A DNA stretch of 64,000 nucleotides from GYS-P2D sp964522505. Lineage in GTDB: Bacteria; Bacteroidota; Bacteroidia; Chitinophagales; Saprospiraceae. Below the pieces are notes generated by a model. That model was not told the DNA's origin and did no database searches. It saw nothing but the letters and a program-made list of their open reading frames with translations. Made by a program: the position numbers and the translations under genes. Shown here in pieces: positions 25,279-33,975 of this stretch. The DNA lies in NCBI GenBank assembly GCA_964522505.1, contig CAZFWJ010000005.1, positions 32,503 through 96,502 of the forward strand, read 5' to 3'. The first letter of the stretch is position 1; each line of letters starts with the position of its first letter.

Positions 25279-26862
25279 ATGAGATCTTTTACAGCCCTGT
25301 TGCTAAATGTTACAATACTGATAGCCCTATCAAATATAGCAGTCCAAGCTCAATCTACAGAAGCCCTCAAGGCAGAAGTGAAGCAAGCTATTCAGCAAGA
25401 TGCCAAGCTGGCACAGGTGATGGTGGATAAGGTATTCAGCTTCGCAGAACTGGGTTTTCAAGAGTATGAGACCTCTAAGTACCTGACAGGTTTATTGGAG
25501 AAGCATGGATTTACTATTGAGCACGGGATCGCCGGAGTGCCAACGGCATGGATGGCGAGATGGGGTAGCGGTAAGCCCGTCATTGCATTGGGGAGCGATC
25601 TGGATTGCATCCCTAAGGCATCTCAAAAGCCTGGTGTAGCCTACCATGAACCAATAGTCGAGGGTGCTCCCGGTCATGGCGAAGGACATAACGCGGGCTC
25701 ACCATTGAATGTATTGGCCGCCATACATGTTAAGGACATCATGGAGCGTGAAGGGATAACGGGGACGCTGGTCTTATGGCCTGGTGTCGCAGAAGAGTTG
25801 GTAGGCACTAAGGCCTTCTTCACGCGGGATGGATATTTTGACGAAGTGGATATCTCCATCTTTACCCATGTCAGCGATAACCTAAGTGTAAGCTATGGTC
25901 AAGCACGAGGCACAGGACTGATTTCGGTTGAGTACACCTTTGAAGGTGAAGCGGCCCATGCGGCTGGATCGCCATGGCGTGGTCGTAGTGCTGCTGATGC
26001 GGTAGAACTGATGAACATAGGATGGCAGTATCAACGAGAACATCTGGATCCATTACACCGATCCCACTCTGTCATCAAGAATGGCGGAGACCAGCCTAAT
26101 GTGGTCCCCTCTGAAGCTTCGATCTGGTACTACTTCAGACATGTTACCTATCCTAAGATAATCGAGGTATATAACAAAGCCAATAACATAGCTGATGGCG
26201 CCGCACTCATGACAGATACTAAGGTTTCCCGAAAAGTATTGGGCTCAGCGTGGCCTCGCCATTTTAATCAGGTGATCGCCGAGACCATGTACGAGAACAT
26301 TACTGAGGTCGGACTGCCACAATGGTCTGATGACGATCAGGCGCTTGCCATTGCTGTTCAAAAGGAGGTTGACTCGCCACGAACGCAAGACGGGCTCTCT
26401 GTAGAATTAAAAGAATTGGGGCTGCCAGTGAAAAATCCGATTAGCGGGGGTAGTGATGACATTGGCGATATCTCTTGGAAGCTCCCTACGGTCACTATGC
26501 GATTCCCATCCAACATACCTGGACTACAGGGGCATCATTGGTCCAATGCAATTGCTATGGCAACACCGATCGCTCACAAAGGCGTTGTGGCCGGCGCTAA
26601 GGTGGTGGGCATGACCGTGATTGACTTCTTGATGAATGATCAACTAGTCAAGGATGCATGGACTTACTTTCATGAAGAGCAAGGAATGGAGTTAGAATAC
26701 GTCCCTATGGTTGGCGAAGAAGATCAACCAGCTATCTATATCAATACAGATATCATGGAGGAATTTAGACCTCAGTTGGAACCTTACTACTATGACGAGA
26801 CTGCTCATGAAAGCTATCTCGATCAATTAGGGATCAGCTACCCTACACTTAAGAAAGAATAA
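25279..26862 (+). CDS. Exported M20D-family amidohydrolase
   Basis: This 527-residue protein has a signal peptide ending near AVQAQ (residue 24) and a dinuclear-zinc M20 peptidase fold related to AbgB and other amidohydrolases. Landmarks are the ALGSDLDCIP strand, GHGEGHNAGSPLNVLAA with metal-ligand histidines, WPGVAEELVGTKAFF with catalytic glutamates, the dimerisation insert with EAAHAAGSPWRGRSAADAVEL, and a final LQGHHWSNAIAMATP segment with the last metal-ligand histidine. The substrate is probably an N-acyl or amide compound in the periplasm. The gene for a small membrane protein follows after six bases. Confidence 0.9.
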   Translation: MRSFTALLLNVTILIALSNIAVQAQSTEALKAEVKQAIQQDAKLAQVMVDKVFSFAELGFQEYETSKYLTGLLEKHGFTIEHGIAGVPTAWMARWGSGKPVIALGSDLDCIPKASQKPGVAYHEPIVEGAPGHGEGHNAGSPLNVLAAIHVKDIMEREGITGTLVLWPGVAEELVGTKAFFTRDGYFDEVDISIFTHVSDNLSVSYGQARGTGLISVEYTFEGEAAHAAGSPWRGRSAADAVELMNIGWQYQREHLDPLHRSHSVIKNGGDQPNVVPSEASIWYYFRHVTYPKIIEVYNKANNIADGAALMTDTKVSRKVLGSAWPRHFNQVIAETMYENITEVGLPQWSDDDQALAIAVQKEVDSPRTQDGLSVELKELGLPVKNPISGGSDDIGDISWKLPTVTMRFPSNIPGLQGHHWSNAIAMATPIAHKGVVAGAKVVGMTVIDFLMNDQLVKDAWTYFHEEQGMELEYVPMVGEEDQPAIYINTDIMEEFRPQLEPYYYDETAHESYLDQLGISYPTLKKE

Positions 26863-26868
26863 TTTCCT

Positions 26869-27282
26869 ATGGAGTACACGATTGGCTACTATAGCTATCT
26901 GATTGCCGCTATCATGACGATCTTGATAGGCTTACTCTACGCTACTCGGAGCCAAGTGATGCCTTATCATATTCAAGCTTTGGAGACTCCTTGGGACGAG
27001 ATAGATCCTAATTATCAGCTGCTCCTACGAGCCCTGCTTAATGGGGGAGGCTATTATGGTATTTCGTCAGGTGCTTTTATGCTGGTGCTCTTACTTATTC
27101 CATATAGCAATCATGAGGCTTGGGCAGGCTATGCAATTGGGTTGATTGGGCTGATTGGAGCGATTCCACTGGGATGGATCGTCTATACCGTTAAGACAAG
27201 AACTGAGGGCGATCCACCGCTCTGGATTATTGTACTGGTCAATATGTTGCTGATAGTCGGACTGATGACTTCTACGATATAG
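26869..27282 (+). CDS. Small four-helix membrane protein, hypothetical
   Basis: This 137-residue protein has about four membrane segments (near 7-24, 60-77, 88-107 and 117-135) with short loops, and the sequence LLLRALLNGGGYYGISSGAFMLVLL around the second. I know the layout as that of uncharacterised small Bacteroidota membrane proteins. Its start lies six bases after the M20 hydrolase stop, so it is in the same transcript. Its stop is separated by one base from that of the convergent CBM9-like gene. Confidence 0.7.
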   Translation: MEYTIGYYSYLIAAIMTILIGLLYATRSQVMPYHIQALETPWDEIDPNYQLLLRALLNGGGYYGISSGAFMLVLLLIPYSNHEAWAGYAIGLIGLIGAIPLGWIVYTVKTRTEGDPPLWIIVLVNMLLIVGLMTSTI

Positions 27283-27283
27283 C

Positions 27284-28432
27284 TTAGCGCCGTATATTTT
27301 TTATTCGTTCTAATTGCAATAGCCTTTTCTCATTGATGATTATGACATCTTGCCCATTAGAACTCGTTGCATAAAGATCATAGCCAACCGTGTTATAAGC
27401 TAATTGAGGGTCAAACTCATATTCAGCTATGTCGACCAAGGGTATGGTCATCGTGGATAAAGAGCATGAATCCGCGTCTTGTGTTGCAAGGCAATCTCTC
27501 ACTTGATAATAAAGATCCCATAGGGCGGTTTTGATGTATTCGTCAGCAGAGAGTTTAAATTGTCCTGATAGATCAAAGCCCATTGCTACATATCCAAATC
27601 TGTCGGGTCGATGCGTGTTATACTCGCCTGTCGGTGACCAAGCGGAGAAATTACCAACCTTGGGGTAATCATGATCAATTGGAGGTCTGGCATAAGCATT
27701 ATTGATTATATCTAAAGGCCAATCAACTCGACAAAGATTGATCCTCCATAGATTATTAAAAGTGCCCCAACTGCTAAAATCTCCAAATACGCTCTGAGGT
27801 ATTGCTAACTCAACTGTCCAAGACGTATCTACATCGCTAGGATTATTGATAGTTCCATTTACATGGACAGCATGTTGTAATCCATTGGCTTGCCATCCGC
27901 TGATAGCATTTGCTGATCCATCAATGCCATATGGCTGACGCATGTAGAGGTCCCATATTGTATTGTATGCATTGATTTGTAACTCCATATAGTTGTGGCC
28001 ATCGCCATCCGAATCGATAAAGACTTCAAATGCATTATCAAGATAAATCTTATCATCTCGCTTAGTGAGTGTTGCCCAGATATGGTCTTCTTGTAGTTCT
28101 GCGGCTATGTAGATATAATCAGAGTTCCAGCATATCTTAGCACGAGTACGATGATTTGGTACTCTGTGATCGATACCTTCTATATCTACGAAGTCAGTTG
28201 TCCATGCGATCTGTTGCCAGATTGGATCATCAAGAAGGCCGTCAATAACTATAGTATCTTCTATTTTTTGGCTGAGATAGTGTGGTATACTATAACTTAC
28301 CGATGAATCAATTTGGTAAGCTTGACCACCTTGTCCTATACAAATTGATGAAATCATCATAAATGCCAGACTACTCATAAGGCTATACCAGATCCATTTG
28401 GTATTTGAGATTTTCATCTTTTTGTAAAACAT
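27284..28432 (-). CDS. Exported CBM9-like domain protein
   Basis: This 382-residue protein has a signal or lipid-anchor-like N-terminus (about 1-33) and then a CBM9/DOMON-like beta-sandwich at about 60-260. Motifs are IDGLLDDPIWQQIAWTTDF, AKICWNSDYIYIAAELQEDHIWATLTKRDD, FEVFIDSDGDGHNYMELQINAYNTIWDL and SWTVELAIPQSVFG, with NLWRINLCRVDWP at the domain end. The C-terminal 110 residues are unrecognised. Such proteins bind carbohydrate or heme-like ligands at the surface. The CBM part is related to that of the DUF5916 protein at 4210. It sits 11 bases downstream of the DUF4139 gene and is likely co-transcribed. Confidence 0.82.
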   Translation of the reverse strand: MFYKKMKISNTKWIWYSLMSSLAFMMISSICIGQGGQAYQIDSSVSYSIPHYLSQKIEDTIVIDGLLDDPIWQQIAWTTDFVDIEGIDHRVPNHRTRAKICWNSDYIYIAAELQEDHIWATLTKRDDKIYLDNAFEVFIDSDGDGHNYMELQINAYNTIWDLYMRQPYGIDGSANAISGWQANGLQHAVHVNGTINNPSDVDTSWTVELAIPQSVFGDFSSWGTFNNLWRINLCRVDWPLDIINNAYARPPIDHDYPKVGNFSAWSPTGEYNTHRPDRFGYVAMGFDLSGQFKLSADEYIKTALWDLYYQVRDCLATQDADSCSLSTMTIPLVDIAEYEFDPQLAYNTVGYDLYATSSNGQDVIIINEKRLLQLERIKNIRR

Positions 28433-28443
28433 TTAAGACAATG

Positions 28444-30327
28444 TTACTCAATTATTAGGTGACTCTTTCTTGGATATTTGACTTGATACTTTAGATCTAA
28501 CTGTCGCTGCTCATTGGGGTTGAGACTTAACTCCCAAGTACAGATTCCATTCTCTTCGTTGAGATGTGCCCGAGACAATTCTGTTATATCGACTTCAATG
28601 TCGTCATTGGTTGATACCGGAACCTGATCTAATACTTTAATATTGATGGCTTGTTCTTTATTATTCTTAATGATTGTTTTCCACCCGACCGACTCGGTTT
28701 GCCTCTTGGAGAGGAAGCGTTTATCTATATAATCCGTGTTGCGCTGCCTTGTAATAGATACGGACTTGTCAATACCTAATGATAACTCTAGTATTTCGTC
28801 CGCATCACCAAGATCAAGCAATGAAGAGCCGATGTATGTCCCATCTAGAACTACACTTAATTGCCCTGCTAAGAAGTTGTATTGTTCCCAATCATTGATT
28901 CTAGCGATGAGATAGGCATTAGTGTTGACCTTCGGTATGGTATGATACTGATAGCCGACAGGTATAACTATGGTGGACATCGTAATGACTGAGGCTTGAT
29001 TATCTGATTCAATAGTATATGGTAGATCTATCTTAAAACTGACATTAGTCGTTTTTTCGGCTAAAGTAACAGGAAGAGGAGCATTAGGTACTGATGATAA
29101 TCCTCTGATTTTTATTTCGTGTGCTGACCCTGGATTGCCACCAACTTCGTCTTCATATGTGATGCTACTTTTATTTTGCACACGACCCAATCCTGTTACT
29201 ACTACTTCCTCTAGCAGTTCTCCATTCTCCAATACAATGTGGGTGAAATCATCTGAGATTGGTACTTCTTTAGCCACATAGCCAACATAGCTGATTTCGA
29301 GCGTCTTGTTTCCATTGATTTGTGGCAATTCAAAACTTCCATCAAGATCGGTTATTGTGCCAATCGTGGTGCCTTTTATGATTATTGATGCGCCTATAAG
29401 TGGCTCCCCTGATACATCAGTAACAACACCACTTGATCCAGCGGTTGATCCATCATATGAGGGTGGGAGTAATCCATAGTCGAGATAGTAGGTCTGAAGT
29501 TCAGGAGCGACAGGGGAGAGCTCAGGGTTATTGGAGCTAAAGGTGAGATTTACGTTTGTCCAGTCTTCTTTAGTGTTTTGGATGACATTGGCCTTATAAC
29601 TCAGAACCATTGGCTCTTGTAGATCATCCACAATGATGTCATAACTTGGAATCCAACTGGCATTGTCAGTTACGTAGTTGATCAGTATTGGGATGTTACC
29701 ATGTTGCTTTACATCGACCTTGATCTCGATAAGACCTTTAGCGTCAGATTGGTTTTGCTGCGCAGCTTGCTGGGCATAATAGCGCGATATTTTCCTACTG
29801 ATTTCATTTTCTTGGTGTTCTAATTCAAGTCTTCTCAGTTTGAGCTTTGTCATAGTTGTACTTTGATAAGAAGCATGATCTTGAATCTCAGAAACTGTAA
29901 GAAGTTTTTCTTCATTGACTACTTGGCGGTTTGCTCTGAGAAATTGGATGTCTTCGTTAACGACCTCCTTCATAACCCCATACTTGTTTAACTCACGAGA
30001 TAAGGAATCAATAGATGTATTCAGAGACAGAGTCAGATCAGAAGATTGATATTCATCATCTATATAATTCAGTTGATAGTTCACTCCGAGGACAGTTACA
30101 CTTCGATTAGCGCTAAATTGTATACTCCGCTTATCCACATAAGGAGATATACCCTTAAGCTTGAGGACATGTTCTCCTTTTGTGAGATTGATGGTTCCAG
30201 TTCTGGCCACTTGGGCCTTCTTGAGAAAAACAGTGACATCAGTGATCTCAGTGTTCAATGTATGCGATTCTTGAGCACTCATGACATGAGTAATTACAGG
30301 CAAGAATAATAGGAGTGGCCATTTCAT
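28444..30327 (-). CDS. DUF4139 protein with inserted SusC-like carboxypeptidase-regulatory segment
   Basis: This 627-residue exported protein starts at the ATG at 30327, giving a signal peptide ending VMSAQ. The N-terminal part (about 25-125) is DUF4140-like, followed by a coiled coil and DUF4139. Within DUF4139, residues about 297-376 form a carboxypeptidase-D-like regulatory domain (GVVTDVSGEPLIGASIIIKG, SYVGYVAKEV), then a TonB-box-like LEEVVVTGLG and a stretch resembling the start of a TonB plug (PGSAHEIKIRGLSSVPNAP). This is the N-terminal signature of SusC/RagA receptors, embedded in an unrelated domain with no receptor barrel behind it. The function of DUF4139 (once called mucoidy inhibitor) is unknown. 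Confidence 0.85.
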   Translation of the reverse strand: MKWPLLLFLPVITHVMSAQESHTLNTEITDVTVFLKKAQVARTGTINLTKGEHVLKLKGISPYVDKRSIQFSANRSVTVLGVNYQLNYIDDEYQSSDLTLSLNTSIDSLSRELNKYGVMKEVVNEDIQFLRANRQVVNEEKLLTVSEIQDHASYQSTTMTKLKLRRLELEHQENEISRKISRYYAQQAAQQNQSDAKGLIEIKVDVKQHGNIPILINYVTDNASWIPSYDIIVDDLQEPMVLSYKANVIQNTKEDWTNVNLTFSSNNPELSPVAPELQTYYLDYGLLPPSYDGSTAGSSGVVTDVSGEPLIGASIIIKGTTIGTITDLDGSFELPQINGNKTLEISYVGYVAKEVPISDDFTHIVLENGELLEEVVVTGLGRVQNKSSITYEDEVGGNPGSAHEIKIRGLSSVPNAPLPVTLAEKTTNVSFKIDLPYTIESDNQASVITMSTIVIPVGYQYHTIPKVNTNAYLIARINDWEQYNFLAGQLSVVLDGTYIGSSLLDLGDADEILELSLGIDKSVSITRQRNTDYIDKRFLSKRQTESVGWKTIIKNNKEQAINIKVLDQVPVSTNDDIEVDITELSRAHLNEENGICTWELSLNPNEQRQLDLKYQVKYPRKSHLIIE

Positions 30328-30507
30328 AGTCAGTAGTTTGTGTGCAATTATAACGATGGGATGAGCTATATTGTACACATTATGAAACGCTGCTGCCCGC
30401 CAGTTATAATCATTTGTGCCATTCGAAATTGCCAACCGATTATGCTCGAACCGTATTGTCCGGTCAGTATTTTTAACTAAGATGACATGTTCAATATTGA
30501 ACCGCTG

Positions 30508-31332
30508 CTATACCCTTCTCCAGTCAGAACAATCCCATTCTAACAATTCTTCGAGACGGCTTATATCATCAGAGTATATGGTGAGCAATTCTTCTTTTTC
30601 TTCCCGTGTGATCTCCCGTCTATAGCTTCTCTTGTGGACAGTCCGAGACTGATACTGATACTGTGACGGAGACACTTCCAGAAAGTTCAATATCTGTCGA
30701 ATAGTGGTTTCTTGGCGATTGACATAGTCTTCATATTTGACAAACAGCAATTGTTCATCACGGAACAATTCTTTCAGTCGCTTTACTTGGATGGAATAAT
30801 ATCCTCTGTCTACATAGGATTTATACATCTTGGTCTGCTGCCTCGATGAGGCCAGTCGTTCTTGTTCATGCTTTATACAGTATAGGAAGTCACTATCCTC
30901 GTTGCCTCGTTCCCTCTCCATTTTCCAGTGGGAGTATGCACGATCGATCGGATTGCGCAATAGCATGATCAGTTTGATATCTGGATTGTAGGCATGGATG
31001 CGCTTCGGTGCATCAGGTAAATAGGATAGAATAGGAGTCACTTCGCCAAATCGTTTATTTCGATCACCTTGATAGAAGTCCTTCTCGTACCAGTAATAAC
31101 TCAATGGATGGCTTGAATATAGATACCCATCAAAAAAGTGAGGCTCCTTGGTATAGGACATACGAATGTCAGGATGGAGCTCTAGAAAATATCTTAATGA
31201 AGAAGTTCCAGACTTTTGTGCTCCTATTACAATAAAGTCAACCATCTTATGACTAAGATGTCTGACTTGCGAAATGCGATGTAAGAATGTACGAATTGAG
31301 AACTTAATCATTGACTTGGTGGCTTCATGCAT
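30508..31332 (-). CDS. Sulfotransferase family protein
   Basis: This protein of about 274 residues carries the PAPS 5'-phosphosulfate loop VIGAQKSGTSSLRYFLELHP and the 3'-phosphate motif LLRNPIDRAYSHWKMERERG, with a downstream VKYEDYVN strand. It transfers sulfuryl groups from PAPS to an unknown acceptor, probably a surface glycan or lipid. ATG at 31332 is chosen; ATG at 31311 and a TTG at 31359 are alternatives. It is divergent from the MsrA gene. A second sulfotransferase lies at 50352. Confidence 0.88.
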   Translation of the reverse strand: MHEATKSMIKFSIRTFLHRISQVRHLSHKMVDFIVIGAQKSGTSSLRYFLELHPDIRMSYTKEPHFFDGYLYSSHPLSYYWYEKDFYQGDRNKRFGEVTPILSYLPDAPKRIHAYNPDIKLIMLLRNPIDRAYSHWKMERERGNEDSDFLYCIKHEQERLASSRQQTKMYKSYVDRGYYSIQVKRLKELFRDEQLLFVKYEDYVNRQETTIRQILNFLEVSPSQYQYQSRTVHKRSYRREITREEKEELLTIYSDDISRLEELLEWDCSDWRRV

Positions 31333-31484
31333 GATACTATGTAAACATGCAGTTACCAAAAAACTAAAACTGAGTTATAAATATCACAAATGTCGTGATC
31401 ATGTACTAAGAGTTGATTTTAATGGTTCGACAGAACTCATCACTAGCAATATCGGTTACAGTAACAAATAATCATAAAATAGAG

Positions 31485-32168
31485 ATGAACTTCTTAACAA
31501 TAATTGCATCGATCTTGATCTTAAGCCAAGTTGATGCTTGCCAGACTGTTCAAGCCAGTGAGCCTACAGAACGAAGGGTGTTAGATCCAATCGTAGTTAC
31601 TGCGGACAAAGACCTATCGGATTATCACAAAGCTTATTTTGCTAGCGGTTGTTTCTGGTGCGTCGAGGCAATTTTTGAATCAGTCGAAGGCGTCGCCGAA
31701 GCAGTGTCAGGATATGCTGGCGGCACCGCCGCCAATGCTAATTATAGAGATGTCAGTAGCGGTCGCACTAATCACGCTGAAGCCGTAGAGGTTTACTATG
31801 ACAGCACGGTTGTTGATTTTCCAACCTTACTACAAGTATTCTATGGTTCTCATGATCCTACAACTCTTAATCGACAAGGCAACGATAGAGGGCCACAATA
31901 TCGATCGGCAGTATTCTATCAGAATGATAAGGAACAGGAGATCACGCTATCTTATCAGAAGCAACTGAACGAGTCAGGGATATTCCAAAAGGAGATCGTC
32001 ACTCAGATCGTACCACTTGATGTGTTTTATGTGGCAGAGGATTATCATCAGGACTTTGAAAGACGCAATCCTAATCAAGGCTATGTCCGAGCGGTTTCTA
32101 TTCCGAGATTGAACAAGTTCAAGAAGAAATTCCCAGAGCTCTTAAAGAAAGGTGCTGAACTACATTAG
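31485..32168 (+). CDS. msrA: Exported peptide-methionine (S)-S-oxide reductase
   Basis: MsrA reduces the S-epimer of methionine sulfoxide in damaged proteins. The ATG at 31485 gives 227 residues with a signal ending VDAC, consistent with a lipoprotein, so this MsrA acts in the periplasm or outer envelope. The catalytic motif is ASGCFWCVEAIFESVEGV (near residue 55), with SGRTNHAEAVEV and YGSHDPTTLNRQGNDRGPQYRS as substrate and conserved regions. No cysteine follows the GCFWC motif, so the C-terminal resolving cysteines of the E. coli enzyme are absent and reduction must use the motif pair or an external partner. The TlpA-like gene overlaps its 3' end by 17 bases. Confidence 0.93.
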   Translation: MNFLTIIASILILSQVDACQTVQASEPTERRVLDPIVVTADKDLSDYHKAYFASGCFWCVEAIFESVEGVAEAVSGYAGGTAANANYRDVSSGRTNHAEAVEVYYDSTVVDFPTLLQVFYGSHDPTTLNRQGNDRGPQYRSAVFYQNDKEQEITLSYQKQLNESGIFQKEIVTQIVPLDVFYVAEDYHQDFERRNPNQGYVRAVSIPRLNKFKKKFPELLKKGAELH

Positions 32169-32637
32169 GTCCCTATTTTTGGCGTGCATCGTAATATGCA
32201 TGTCCTACAACGATATACGAAGTCAGGAGCTTGCTCCTGACTTTTCTTATGCCAGTCTGTCTGGATCAGAACAGCACTTGTCAGATCTGCAAGGTGAGGT
32301 AGTATATATCAGTTTTTGGGCAAGTTGGTGTGGTCCGTGCCTTCGCAACTTTAAGAAGTATGAGGCTATTCGCTCCCAATTAGAAGCGGCAGGTGTCATA
32401 TTACTCAATGTCAATATTGATAAGACTGAAGATTTATGGCTCAATGCGCTTGAGATGCAAAATATCAATGGACGAAATGTGAGGACTACAGATATCGAGG
32501 GATTGCAAGCCAATTATCAAGTCTATAATATTCCACTCTATGAGATCGTCAATCGCTCAGGGCAATTAGTCTACCTGCCAGAAGACCCTAACCGATCTAT
32601 TATTGATGCTTTTAAAGGATGGTTAGAGGAGCGCTAA
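32152..32637 (+). CDS. TlpA/ResA-like exported thioredoxin
   Basis: This 161-residue protein starts with GTG at 32152, inside the msrA 3' end, which preserves its signal peptide (about 1-24). The thioredoxin domain has FWASWCGPCLRNFKKYEAI near residue 55 and a cis-proline-type IPLYEIVNRSG. TlpA-type proteins donate or relay electrons to periplasmic partners; the overlap with msrA suggests it keeps the exported MsrA reduced (inference). An alternative start would be the ATG 48 bases downstream, but this would truncate the signal. Confidence 0.88.
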   Translation: MLNYIRSLFLACIVICMSYNDIRSQELAPDFSYASLSGSEQHLSDLQGEVVYISFWASWCGPCLRNFKKYEAIRSQLEAAGVILLNVNIDKTEDLWLNALEMQNINGRNVRTTDIEGLQANYQVYNIPLYEIVNRSGQLVYLPEDPNRSIIDAFKGWLEER

Positions 32638-32638
32638 T

Positions 32639-32770
32639 CTATCCAATCGCATTGAATAAGTTATAGATAAATCCCGATAGATAGTATATCAGAATAGCTA
32701 AAAAGGCAATTCCCATAAAGATGGTAAACACCTTGTCTGATGTGTTTTGATTATTATTCTCCTTTTTCAT
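32639..32770 (-). CDS. Small single-pass membrane protein, hypothetical
   Basis: A 43-codon frame runs from ATG at 32770 to TAG at 32639, and its stop is one base from that of the convergent thioredoxin gene. It encodes a polar lysine/asparagine-rich head (MKKENNNQNTSDK), one hydrophobic segment (VFTIFMGIAFLAILIYYLSG) and a short tail. An A/G-rich stretch (GGAG-like, AAAAAGGAG within the start region) is present. The precise fit to the neighbouring stop supports it as real. Confidence 0.5.
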   Translation of the reverse strand: MKKENNNQNTSDKVFTIFMGIAFLAILIYYLSGFIYNLFNAIG

Positions 32771-32899
32771 GTGCGCTACGAAGAAATAAAAGATACAACT
32801 ATAGCGAATCTTAATCAATAATGAAGATAATCTTGATCGCTGGCATCATTCTTAACAGTCTTGGGTAAAACTATTTAGAGGGTCTTTATATACTCACAA

Positions 32900-33868
32900 T
32901 CACTCTGCGAAGAGCTGATCAATAATGTTTCTGAGTATTAAACCAACAGCGCAGGCCATCAAAAAGCCAATGGCCAGACTATCGTAGGTACAGAAAAAGG
33001 GTTTGCATGACATTTTTTCAAAATTCGTCAAGTCTATAGCATATCCGATCCTGTTACCGAGCCATAGCAACAGGTTCCCTCCAACAAGGATGATTAAAAA
33101 ATAGGTGAATTGATTTCTCCAAAAATCAGACTTACCCGAATAGTTCTTTTTGACATAAGAGATCAAAGCGTAAGTTGGAACAATAACAAGTGCATTTCGG
33201 ATCAGCAGAGCTGACACACTAGTAGGAAACCACGGAGTCAACCGAACCAAAGTCAAGAAGTAAATAAGAAAGACTATCAGAGCACTATGAAAGACAAGAG
33301 TTGTGGTCTTACTTTTAAGAGCTTTCACGAGTACATAAGAAATAAGGTCGATAATCTTAAAGATTATAAAAGCGAATAGACCCAGCACCAAGAAAATCAA
33401 TGGCATGGTATCTATATAGCCCATGATTCCTGGTTCTAAGTTGTGCTGTATGAGTTGTCTCGCCTCGAAGGTCGTCCCTGAATGAACGATGTCATATCGA
33501 TCTTCGAATGTCAAATCTTCCAACTTACGCTGGAAGGGTAGGTCATTTTGGAATCCGTTAATGAAGTAATAGTCATTGTCCTCATATGGTATATTGGGCT
33601 GGTAATATGAGTAGTTGATAGTGCCAAAATCGTCATGCTCATAGCCGTCGAACTTGTAGATTTCTTTCTTATTATTGGTGCTCTCAATGATAAAGACAAT
33701 GGGTTCTTTATGAGGCCAAATAGTTTGTGATTGGGCTACTTGAATTAATTGATATCCGTCCTGCTCTAGAACTACTTCATGCTGAAATCGTAGATAGTGA
33801 GCACCGAAGAGAAATACCCCTATTAATATGATTATAGTTGATAGATATAAATCGGACCTACGCATCAA
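32900..33868 (-). CDS. Membrane protein, hypothetical
   Basis: This 322-residue protein has one N-terminal membrane segment (about 9-26), a periplasmic region of about 110 residues rich in tyrosine and aspartate (near 30-145), and then about five membrane segments in the C-terminal half. I do not recognise the family and see no catalytic motif. It is alone on its strand, divergent from the giant T9SS cargo gene with a 107-base gap. Confidence 0.72.
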   Translation of the reverse strand: MMRRSDLYLSTIIILIGVFLFGAHYLRFQHEVVLEQDGYQLIQVAQSQTIWPHKEPIVFIIESTNNKKEIYKFDGYEHDDFGTINYSYYQPNIPYEDNDYYFINGFQNDLPFQRKLEDLTFEDRYDIVHSGTTFEARQLIQHNLEPGIMGYIDTMPLIFLVLGLFAFIIFKIIDLISYVLVKALKSKTTTLVFHSALIVFLIYFLTLVRLTPWFPTSVSALLIRNALVIVPTYALISYVKKNYSGKSDFWRNQFTYFLIILVGGNLLLWLGNRIGYAIDLTNFEKMSCKPFFCTYDSLAIGFLMACAVGLILRNIIDQLFAE

Positions 33869-33975
33869 TCTCTAAGGTATAATTAAGGAAGGCTTGATCC
33901 GACTTTATATTACAAAAGATGGTAAACTGATAAGCGGATAATAGATTCGAAGCATTCTATCCATAAGAACATCAC

